Position numbers and translations under genes: made by a program. Below the pieces are notes generated by a model. That model was not told the origin of the DNA. It saw only the letters and a list, made by a program, of their open reading frames with translations, and searched no databases. Positions 1-5,051 of a stretch of DNA of 5,051 bases are shown in pieces. The stretch's first letter is position 1. Every line of letters begins with the position of its first letter. This stretch comes from Gemmatimonadota bacterium (GTDB lineage: Bacteria; Latescibacterota; UBA2968; UBA8231): the NCBI GenBank assembly GCA_009845645.1, contig VXZF01000125.1:1-5051 (forward strand), read 5' to 3'.

Positions 1-106
1 GGGTGACGGCGATTTCCATGCCCTCGTAGCCCATGTCGGCGAGGCGCGGCAGGGCCTCGAAGACGTCGATTTGCTTCATGCCATAGGTACTGTAGTAGAG
101 TTTCAC
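1..106 (-). CDS. Sugar phosphate isomerase/epimerase-like TIM-barrel protein, N-terminal fragment
   Basis: Only the first 35 codons lie in the window; the gene continues past the left edge. The translation begins MKLYYSTYGMKQ and continues through FEALPRLADMGYEGMEIAVT. This is the usual opening of AP-endonuclease-2-type TIM-barrel sugar isomerases/epimerases: a first beta strand, then a helix and the 'GYEGMEI' second strand. The GTG start at 106-104 overlaps the TGA of the upstream DJ-1-like gene by four bases (GTGA). An AGGAGG Shine-Dalgarno lies at 122-117 on the minus strand, ten bases before the GTG, inside the upstream gene. Overlap plus internal SD suggest translational coupling in one operon. 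Family members isomerise or epimerise sugars or inositols; substrate and metal ligands cannot be judged because the catalytic part is missing. The family call is fairly safe for so short a piece; a specific function is not. Confidence 0.75.
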   Translation of the reverse strand, partial: MKLYYSTYGMKQIDVFEALPRLADMGYEGMEIAVT

Positions 107-699
107 GCGGTGACAGCCTCCTGTTGTGCGCCCATGCGCTCGCGCTCGGCGATGAGCAAGTTGATCCAGTGTTTCATGTAGTGCCCGTGGTCGTGCCAAG
201 TGCGGCCGCTGATGAGGTTGCCATCGACGACGCAGGGCGCGTCGATAAAGGTGCCGCCGCAGACTTCGAGGTCGAATTGGCACTTGGGCACGGTGGCCAT
301 GCGCCGCCCTTCGACGCAACCGGCGCGGGCGGGGATTTCGACGCCGTGGCAGACGCAGCCTACGGGCTTGTCGCGGTCGAAAAAGTAGCGGGTTATGCGA
401 ATCAGGTCTGGGTCGTCGCGGATGTATTCGGGGGCGCGCCCGCCAGAGAAAAAGATTCCCACGTATTCTTTGGGCACGACGTGGCGGAAGGCGATGTCCG
501 CTTGGATGGTATAGCCCTCAAACTCGCGGGTGATGTCCCAACCCTCGGCTGGGACCTCGTGCAGGACCATGTTGTAGCGGCGGGCTTCTGGCCCGGCCAC
601 CACGGGCGCGAATCCCTCTTCTTGGACGCGCAGGTAGGGATAGAGCGTATCGACGGTCTCGGTGGCGTCGCCGACGATGATGAGGACTTTGTCAGTCAC
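103..699 (-). CDS. DJ-1/PfpI family protein
   Basis: This 198-residue protein has the length and layout of the PfpI branch of the DJ-1 superfamily. Visible motifs are the N-terminal strand MTDKVLIIVGDATETVD with conserved Glu14, the YPYLRVQEEG helix at 20-29, the GGRAPE motif at 86-91 (Glu91 matching the PfpI catalytic Glu), and the nucleophile elbow VCHG at 116-119 with Cys117-His118. Family members include proteases, chaperone/glyoxalase-type enzymes and claimed deglycases; the motifs do not decide among these. The triad residues expected for PfpI (Cys, His, Glu) are all present, so an active enzyme is likely. The segment TWHDHGHYMKHW (167-178) is unusually rich in histidine. No signal peptide is seen, so it is probably cytoplasmic. 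The GTG start is supported by a GGGAG Shine-Dalgarno six bases upstream. The downstream isomerase-like gene overlaps its stop by four bases, suggesting a shared role in sugar or aldehyde metabolism (inference). Confidence 0.92.
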   Translation of the reverse strand: MTDKVLIIVGDATETVDTLYPYLRVQEEGFAPVVAGPEARRYNMVLHEVPAEGWDITREFEGYTIQADIAFRHVVPKEYVGIFFSGGRAPEYIRDDPDLIRITRYFFDRDKPVGCVCHGVEIPARAGCVEGRRMATVPKCQFDLEVCGGTFIDAPCVVDGNLISGRTWHDHGHYMKHWINLLIAERERMGAQQEAVTA

Positions 700-705
700 T
701 GCATT

Positions 706-712
706 CTCCCTT
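706..712 (-). promoter_or_regulatory. Shine-Dalgarno deciding the GTG start of the DJ-1-like gene
   Basis: The minus strand reads AAGGGAG at 712-706, six bases before GTG at 699-697. An ATG at 704-702 lies nearer the SD but is out of frame and only one base from it; it would read ATG-CAG-TGA, ending on top of the GTG. The spacing therefore favours the GTG. Confidence 0.6.
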
Positions 713-806
713 GGACGATGTAGGCTGATGGGATAAATTTTTCGCGCCGGAGAAACTAATGTGCCATATTGGGCGCAGCAAGCTGTGAGTGCATCGCAAC
801 CGACGC

Positions 807-813
807 GAGGAGG
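807..813 (+). promoter_or_regulatory. Strong Shine-Dalgarno setting the reductase start at GTG 819
   Basis: GAGGAGG at 807-813 is five bases before GTG at 819-821, near-ideal spacing. An in-frame upstream GTG at 789 would place this SD inside the coding region and add ten residues (HRNRREEVI after the start), absent from typical family N-termini. GTG 819 is therefore preferred. Confidence 0.8.
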
Positions 814-818
814 TTATC

Positions 819-1694
819 GTGGAATATCGCCGCTTTGGACAGACGGACATGGAACTGAGCACCGTTGGCTTGGGTGGGCTATTGGCCCGTTATGAGGGTA
901 TCAACGGCCACCCGTCGCCCGAGGAGAAGCGCCGGATTTACCTGCGGGCCGCCGAGTTGGGCATCAATCTCTTCGACATGGGTTACGGCGACGAGGTTCA
1001 CATCCCGGACGAGCTGAAAGGCCCGAGGGACGACCGCTTCTTCTCGCTCAAGGTGGGTGCGCCGGCAGCCGCTGAGGTGGAGGGGACTATCGACAAACAC
1101 CTCGCCAATGTGCGCCGCGAGGCCATCGATATTTTGCGGGTACACCACTATGCCTATTTGCAAAACGAAGGCTTGGCCGAGCGCATCGCCGAGTGCAAAG
1201 TCAAAGGCAAAGTGCGCGCCTTGTGCTTGATTCGGCACATGTTGGCCGATCAGCAAGCCTACGCTGAGCGCGGTCCCGAACCCGAAGCGGACGCCGACTT
1301 GGTGATATACAACTACGTCTGTCGCTGGCAGGCCCCGGGCATTGCGGCGTCGGCGCAGGCTGGGAAAGGCGTGCTGATTATGAAGGCCCTGGGTGGCCAG
1401 TGGCTTAGCTGGGCCGATAAGACGCAGACCGACTGGTCGGCAGTGGACGAGTCAAAGGTTGAGGAGCTATCGCCGAGGGGAGAGAGAATTCGCGGAGAGC
1501 TGCCGCTGGTCTATCCGATTGTCTCAGGTCCTTGGCACGAGTTGGCCGAGCCAGGTGAGTTGGTGCCGCGTACTGAACGGGCGATACAGTGGGTGCTGGC
1601 GACCGAGGGGGTGCATTGTACCTTGGTGGCTTTTGCTAGCGTCGAGGAGTTGGAGGAAGGGTTGGGGGTGATGGAGGCAAGTGCCGCTATTTGA
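819..1694 (+). CDS. Aldo/keto reductase family protein
   Basis: The 291-residue product matches the aldo/keto reductase (AKR) (beta/alpha)8 barrel in length and order. It opens with MEYRRFGQTDMELSTVGLGG, the standard first strand. NLFDMGYGDE at 50-59 supplies the expected catalytic Asp53 and a nearby Tyr56, FSLKVG has Lys78, and DILRVHH has His109, so a D/Y/K/H tetrad can be drawn. In typical members the Asp and Tyr are five residues apart (FDTAxxYG); here they are only three apart, so the Tyr assignment is uncertain. MKALGG (about 193-198) and the C-terminal run RAIQWVLATEGVHCTLVAFASVEELEEGL match the last barrel strand and cofactor-binding end. Family members reduce aldehydes, ketones or keto-sugars with NAD(P)H in the cytoplasm; the substrate is unknown. 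The gene has its own leader, diverges from the DJ-1-like operon, and ends 21 bases before the convergent exported-protein gene. Confidence 0.9.
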   Translation: MEYRRFGQTDMELSTVGLGGLLARYEGINGHPSPEEKRRIYLRAAELGINLFDMGYGDEVHIPDELKGPRDDRFFSLKVGAPAAAEVEGTIDKHLANVRREAIDILRVHHYAYLQNEGLAERIAECKVKGKVRALCLIRHMLADQQAYAERGPEPEADADLVIYNYVCRWQAPGIAASAQAGKGVLIMKALGGQWLSWADKTQTDWSAVDESKVEELSPRGERIRGELPLVYPIVSGPWHELAEPGELVPRTERAIQWVLATEGVHCTLVAFASVEELEEGLGVMEASAAI

Positions 1695-1715
1695 TTCGAT
1701 CAAGAGGGGGCGGGT

Positions 1716-4013
1716 TCAGTAGGCCACGGAAACGATTCGGCTGACTTGGTCGGTGCGCGCGTCTCCGCTGATCTCGACGCGCAGGACGTAGTTTCCCGGT
1801 GCTACTAGACCGCCAGTGTGGTCGCGTCCGTCCCATTCCAAGGCCACTCGTCCGGCCACTTGCTCTTCTTCGCTCAAGAGATGCACCCGCCGTCCAGTCA
1901 GGTCGAAAATGGCCACTCGTACGGTGCGCGGGTCCAGCACTTTGAGCAGATTGAATTCGAGGACGAGCCGATCGCCAACGCCGTCGCCGTTGGGAGTTAG
2001 CAACTGGGTTGAGATGGTCAGGTTATCGAGCAGATCGGAGGCTGCGGGCAGGGCTACGGACACCGTTTCGCTCGTCACGGCCTCGCTGGCATCTCCCGCG
2101 TCAACCTGCTGCACCTGACCCTCCAGATTGCTGTTGAAGAGCAACGCGTCAAAACGAGTCTGGTTGAGGTAGAGCGTACTCTCGAAATCGATCTCCAAAA
2201 GTCCCGAGTGCCGCACGGCGCGGTCGAGGATGAGCAGGGTTCCGTCGGCCCGCTCCTCGATTTGGACAGCGGTTTCTTCCCCGTTGATGCGCAAGGCCCT
2301 GAAGTACACGGCGGCTGACGAACTCAGCAGGATTTGGTCGAATCCCCGGTTGGCTGATGTCGCGGTTGTGCGGAGGAAATAGGTGAAGTTTTGCGGCGCT
2401 CCCGGCTCGACCTCGGCCGGGTAGATTTCCGCCAGAGCCTGTTGCACCAGCGGCGGGTGGAAGTGCAGGGTCAGCGTTTCCAGTGCTGGGGCGCTGAACG
2501 GATCTTCGCTCAAAAGCTGTACCTCGATTTGGGCGAACTGTCGCGGCCCCGGCGACAAAAAACTTTGGCCGGAAACCTCGTAAACCGGACTCCAGTTGCT
2601 CCAGTCCGAGCCTATTGTGCGCACCGTGTCGATCCGTCCGCGAAAAGAGGGAATGAGCTTGTCGTATTTTCTGGCGGAGACTTCCTTGCCGTTCTTGTCG
2701 TAGAAAAAGTACTCTTCGTCGAGCAAATTGCCGGTACGGCTGCGGATCTCTAGGCGAGTAGCGGGCGGCACTTGGGCGTGCCAATCGAGCGCCGAGATCG
2801 TCTTTTTCCCGCCCAAGTCGAAAATCGGTGAGAGCGCTGTCAAGGCGGCGGGAAATCCTTCGCCAAAGACTTGGAACTCCGCGGTCGTGCCCGAGAGCGC
2901 GCCAGAGGTCATGCCAAAGAGGAGCCGGACGTAGCGCAACTTCATCGGAGGAAAGCGCTCCTCAAAGTGGACGATGTCGCGGCGGTTGCGCAGCGATTCG
3001 GGCAATTCCCCCAACGAGACCCAGCGCAGCGATCCGTCCGGGGCCAGCGATCCGTCCGACCCCGACATTTTGTACCACAGATAATTGATTGACCCAAAGC
3101 GAGTGCGAGCTCTCTCGCCGGTCGTTGGCAGTCCGGTGAAGTCCCCCAACAACCGCACTCGATCGACCCAAAAGAGCACGCCCAAGTCGAGGATGAAAAG
3201 CCCCACCGGCGTCACCCCGCGTCCCTCCTTGCGACCCCAGTACGAGGTGATGGCTCCGTCAATTAGGTTGCGGCTGATCAAGGGGTTTTCGTGGCGCTCA
3301 TCCCGGCCCGAGCCGACTAGGCTATGCACGTCGATCTGACCGCCGCGCTCTCGCGCGCCCAAGGACAGATTGTCGCCCACGCTTTCTACCGACAACTCGC
3401 TGAGTTGGGCACCAAGCGTTTTCTTGTCGGCTTGGATGCGAATGTGCTTTAGGGGCTTGAGGCCAAAGTCGATCTCGATGACCCGGTCTTGGTTAAAGCT
3501 GTACAGGCGGCGCTTGTTGTAGCGCAGGGTTCCCTCAATGGCCACGCCGGCGTTGGTGAAGAAAGGCTCGCCGTCGGAAGTGAAAACCTTGAAGAATTCG
3601 AGCGGCTCGCCGCCCTCGGCAAAATGCAGGCGGATGGTGCGCGCCGAGACCACCCGGCCTAGATCGACCTCTATCCACCAGTCCTCCAGTGGCGCTTCGG
3701 AGATGGGTGCCCAAGCCGTCTCCATGTCTCCGTCTATCAGCAGGGGAGCACGATTCAGCGCTGTGCCGGCGTCGCGGATGCCGCCGCCAAAAGTCGCGGC
3801 GTTTTGCACCGCGTCGATATTCTGGCGCACGAACGCGGGTTTGAGCACGCCGTCGGCGACATCGACCGCGTCGCCGGGCAGCGTCCACTCGCTCCAGCCG
3901 CCCGGCCCGCCGAGGCGCAGTTCTTCGGCTCCGAGGGTCGTCTGGACGGCGAGCAGGGGCGCGCCCAGTATCGACAAGTACGTGCGGATTTTTGCCGCTA
4001 AGTGATCGCACAT
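1716..4013 (-). CDS. Exported multidomain protein with discoidin-like modules and C-terminal FlgD-like Ig domain
   Basis: This 765-residue protein has a likely signal peptide: Lys8/Arg10, then a hydrophobic stretch to about Ala29, then EELRLG. Two F5/8 type C (discoidin)-like modules follow. The first is around 85-212, with LIDGDMETAW (92-101) and WWIEVDLGR (112-120). The second is around 240-387, with LIDGAITSYWG (250-260), the ILDLGVLFWVDRVRLLGDF strand pair (274-292) and YVRLLFG (361-367). Residues 390-520 form a beta-rich region with DWSNWSPVYEVSG and a RQFAQIEVQL strand, of a type often found between such modules. The C-terminus (about 664-765) has TPNGDGVGD (673-681), VRVAIFDLTGRRV, LEWDGRDHTG and APGNYVLRVE. 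These match FlgD-like Ig domains, which resemble type IX secretion C-terminal modules. No catalytic domain is recognised; binding of glycan or cell surface is inferred. ATG 4013 is the only usable upstream start, since an in-frame stop lies at 4049-4047, but it has no Shine-Dalgarno. Confidence 0.85.
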   Translation of the reverse strand: MCDHLAAKIRTYLSILGAPLLAVQTTLGAEELRLGGPGGWSEWTLPGDAVDVADGVLKPAFVRQNIDAVQNAATFGGGIRDAGTALNRAPLLIDGDMETAWAPISEAPLEDWWIEVDLGRVVSARTIRLHFAEGGEPLEFFKVFTSDGEPFFTNAGVAIEGTLRYNKRRLYSFNQDRVIEIDFGLKPLKHIRIQADKKTLGAQLSELSVESVGDNLSLGARERGGQIDVHSLVGSGRDERHENPLISRNLIDGAITSYWGRKEGRGVTPVGLFILDLGVLFWVDRVRLLGDFTGLPTTGERARTRFGSINYLWYKMSGSDGSLAPDGSLRWVSLGELPESLRNRRDIVHFEERFPPMKLRYVRLLFGMTSGALSGTTAEFQVFGEGFPAALTALSPIFDLGGKKTISALDWHAQVPPATRLEIRSRTGNLLDEEYFFYDKNGKEVSARKYDKLIPSFRGRIDTVRTIGSDWSNWSPVYEVSGQSFLSPGPRQFAQIEVQLLSEDPFSAPALETLTLHFHPPLVQQALAEIYPAEVEPGAPQNFTYFLRTTATSANRGFDQILLSSSAAVYFRALRINGEETAVQIEERADGTLLILDRAVRHSGLLEIDFESTLYLNQTRFDALLFNSNLEGQVQQVDAGDASEAVTSETVSVALPAASDLLDNLTISTQLLTPNGDGVGDRLVLEFNLLKVLDPRTVRVAIFDLTGRRVHLLSEEEQVAGRVALEWDGRDHTGGLVAPGNYVLRVEISGDARTDQVSRIVSVAY
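3027..3058. repeat. Short tandem duplication inside the exported-protein gene (18-bp period)
   Basis: CAGCGATCCGTCCG occurs at 3027-3040 and again at 3045-3058, an 18-base offset. The frame is kept and encodes two six-residue units, SDGSLA and PDGSLR (residues 319-330), in a probable surface loop of the second discoidin-like module. It looks like a small slippage duplication. Confidence 0.7.
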
Positions 4014-4017
4014 CGCA

Positions 4018-4083
4018 GGAGATTCTTCGACTCCGTTGCGCGGAGTTTATCTTGAGCGAGAAGCCGAAAGGCTCAGAATGACA
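4018..4083. repeat. REP/MITE-like palindromic intergenic element
   Basis: The ends read GGAGATTCTTCG (4018-4029) and GCTCAGAATGACA (4071-4083). On the minus strand this is the TGTCATTCTGAG...CGAAGAATCTCC layout of short dispersed repeats common in environmental bacterial genomes. Inside is a perfect 6-bp hairpin, ACTCCG-TTGCG-CGGAGT (4030-4046). A second hairpin pairs TGAGC (4053-4057) with GCTCA (4071-4075), or alternatively AGCC-GAAA-GGCT (4062-4073). ATTC (4022-4025) can pair with GAAT (4076-4079) to close a cruciform. The resemblance to known dispersed repeats is from memory; only one copy is in this window. It ends four bases before the start codon of the exported-protein gene. Reading frames across it (for example one containing CHSEPFGFS) are artefacts of the repeat. 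Confidence 0.65.
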
Positions 4084-4085
4084 GG

Positions 4086-4115
4086 AATATAGCTTCATCG
4101 CCTATCTATTTTTAA
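4086..4115 (-). promoter_or_regulatory. Candidate sigma70-type promoter for the exported-protein gene
   Basis: On the minus strand TTAAAA (4115-4110) and TATATT (4091-4086) are 18 bases apart, matching the -35 and -10 consensus at four and five of six positions. The AT-rich patch stands out from its GC-rich surroundings. Transcription would begin near 4079, so the leader would consist almost wholly of the palindromic repeat. No strong terminator for the upstream dehydratase gene was seen in 4084-4133; a 6-bp inverted repeat (4088-4093 with 4118-4123) has a 24-base loop and no T-tract in the right place. Confidence 0.35.
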
Positions 4116-4133
4116 CGGCTATAGCAACAGACT

Positions 4134-5051
4134 TTAACTCGCGTACACGGCCTCGCGCAGCCCCTTGATATAGCCGATGGCGAACAAGCGCCCGATCGAC
4201 GAATAGCCCGGCTGGTCGTTTCGGTCGCCCTCCATCGTTGGCACGTGGTCGGGGCGCAGGACGCCCTCGAAGCCGATGTCGCGGTAGGCTTCCATGCAGG
4301 CGCGCATGTCGGTCGGGCCTTCGTCGTGGAAGGTCTCGACGAATTTTTCGGGTGTGCCACGCACGTCGCGGAAGTGGACGAAGTAGATGCGGTCGCCAAA
4401 GTGGCGGATGACCTCGGGCAAATCGTCGGTCATCAGGGTGAAGTTGCCTTGGCACAGGCAGATGCCGTTGGCCGGGCTGGGCACTAGGTCGATGAGCTTC
4501 TGGTAGTTTTCGACGCTGCGCATGATTCGCCCCATGCCGCGCAGGGGCGACAGCGGCGGGTCGTCGGGGTGCATGGCGAGTTTGACGCCGGCTTCTTCGG
4601 CGACCGGCACGACCTTTTCGAGGAAGTACTTCAGGTTATTCCAAAGCTGTTTTTCGGTGACGACGCCAGCGTCGGTCAGGGGCGCGTTTTTCATCAACTC
4701 GTTGTCAAAGCCGGTGACCATGGCACCGCCGCGGCCGGGTGCCGCCATTGAGGTCCGGGTCCAGTTGAGTACGGGCATCCACTCGGGACACCAGACCGGA
4801 ATGCCGACCTTGCCCATGTTGCGAATCAGCTCGCAGGCGTATTCGATCTCCTCGTCGCGGTCCGAGAGGCCAAGTTTGGCCTTGTTGAGCGGCGGGCGGG
4901 CCTCGATGACGTCGAGGGAGAAGCCGCCGTCGTTAAACGCGGTTTTCATCCGCACGAGGTTGGTGAAGCTCCAGGGCCGTTGATCGGGGTGAATGTCGGC
5001 GGGATCACCGGGAGTATTAAAGCCGCCGACCACGTGGTCAACGCCGCATTG
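4134..5051 (-). CDS. uxuA: Mannonate dehydratase (UxuA-like), 5' end outside the window
   Basis: The frame is open to the right edge: six codons (QCGVDH) precede the first in-window GTG at 5033, so the true start lies outside and 305 residues are visible. Mannonate dehydratase converts D-mannonate to 2-keto-3-deoxy-D-gluconate in hexuronate breakdown, in the cytoplasm, with Mn2+. Counting from the edge, the expected metal ligands are all recognisable: His161 in AMHPDDPP, Cys200 in ICLCQGNF, His226 in YFVHFRDVRGT and Asp268 in RPDHVP, with the neighbouring His269 as the likely acid/base residue. Spacings between these are close to those of characterised enzymes. The FHDEGPTDM segment is also typical. 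With a short missing N-terminus the protein would be somewhat smaller than the E. coli enzyme (about 394 residues). The downstream exported-protein gene is on the same strand after 120 bases but seems to have its own promoter. Close TIM-barrel isomerases are the alternative, less likely given the LCQG and RPDH motifs. Confidence 0.88.
   Translation of the reverse strand, partial: QCGVDHVVGGFNTPGDPADIHPDQRPWSFTNLVRMKTAFNDGGFSLDVIEARPPLNKAKLGLSDRDEEIEYACELIRNMGKVGIPVWCPEWMPVLNWTRTSMAAPGRGGAMVTGFDNELMKNAPLTDAGVVTEKQLWNNLKYFLEKVVPVAEEAGVKLAMHPDDPPLSPLRGMGRIMRSVENYQKLIDLVPSPANGICLCQGNFTLMTDDLPEVIRHFGDRIYFVHFRDVRGTPEKFVETFHDEGPTDMRACMEAYRDIGFEGVLRPDHVPTMEGDRNDQPGYSSIGRLFAIGYIKGLREAVYAS

Larger units (their letters stand above)
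700..818. other. Divergent intergenic region between DJ-1-like and aldo/keto reductase genes
   Basis: This 119-base gap must hold the 5' signals of both flanking genes. The most AT-rich piece is GGATAAATTTTT at 731-742. For the plus-strand gene a weak sigma70-like pair can be drawn, TTGGAC (711-716) with TAAATT (734-739) and a 17-base spacer; each hexamer fits the consensus poorly. No convincing minus-strand promoter was found for the DJ-1-like gene. No open reading frame with coding character and no clear operator palindrome were seen. Confidence 0.35.

Noticed and set aside
124..723. Long plus-strand open frame (199 codons) opposite the DJ-1-like gene
   Set aside because: It is the antisense shadow of a clearly recognisable DJ-1/PfpI gene in GC-rich DNA; its translation (Val/Ala/Asp/Gly-rich) matches no family and it has no Shine-Dalgarno.
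761..775. CCATATTGG-like near-palindrome as an operator between the divergent genes
   Set aside because: The arms are only three bases (CCA/TGG) and the flanks match poorly; expected by chance.
789..818. Longer reductase start at GTG 789
   Set aside because: It would bury the strong Shine-Dalgarno at 807-813 and add a charged N-terminus not typical of aldo/keto reductases.
2149..2784. Minus-strand frame of 211 codons overlapping the exported-protein gene
   Set aside because: Arg/Pro/Gly-rich shadow in another frame of a gene with recognisable domains.
3027..3058. Start of a tandem repeat array or CRISPR-like structure
   Set aside because: Only two copies with a 4-base spacing, in frame inside a coding region; a small local duplication explains it.
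3535..4098. Minus-strand frame of 187 codons starting with MKLYSCHSEPFGFS
   Set aside because: It begins inside the palindromic repeat and continues as an arginine-rich out-of-frame reading of the exported-protein gene; CHSEPFGF-type peptides are typical artefacts of such repeats.
4084..4133. Possible intrinsic terminator after the mannonate dehydratase gene
   Set aside because: The only inverted repeat (TATAGC 4088-4093 with GCTATA 4118-4123) is 6 bp, AT-rich, with a 24-base loop and no following T-run.

Overview
The window is GC-rich (roughly 60% by eye), densely coding bacterial DNA with three GTG-started genes and short gaps. It carries sugar-acid and carbohydrate-type metabolic genes around one large exported protein that ends in a FlgD-like / 'TPNGDG' module. 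This mix resembles uncultivated environmental lineages such as Latescibacterota, Poribacteria or relatives. That placement is an inference from protein style only; there is no marker gene here.

Layout, left to right. (1) Positions 1-699, minus strand: a DJ-1/PfpI-family protein (103-699) is followed, with a 4-base GTGA overlap, by the first 35 codons of a TIM-barrel sugar phosphate isomerase/epimerase-like gene that runs off the left edge. They look like a translationally coupled pair. (2) Positions 700-818: a divergent intergenic region. (3) Positions 819-1694, plus strand: an aldo/keto reductase-family protein whose start is fixed by a strong Shine-Dalgarno. (4) Positions 1716-4013, minus strand: a 765-residue exported multidomain protein with a signal peptide, two discoidin (F5/8 type C)-like modules and a C-terminal FlgD-like Ig fold. 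It converges on the reductase with a 21-base gap. (5) Positions 4014-4133: a gap holding a 66-bp REP/MITE-like palindromic element that nearly abuts the start codon of the exported protein, preceded by a plausible AT-rich promoter. (6) Positions 4134-5051, minus strand: a mannonate dehydratase (UxuA-like) gene open at the right edge, with all metal-ligand motifs present.

Together, the dehydratase (D-mannonate to 2-keto-3-deoxygluconate), the isomerase/epimerase-like gene and the reductase suggest breakdown or interconversion of sugars and uronates, and the exported discoidin-like protein could act at the cell surface on glycans. The link between these genes rests on proximity only. No CRISPR array, tRNA, rRNA, transposase or phage gene was seen. 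I did not find a convincing new defence or mobile system; the most unusual spots are the palindromic element filling the leader of the exported gene, the architecture of that protein, and altered active-site surroundings in the reductase and the DJ-1-like protein.
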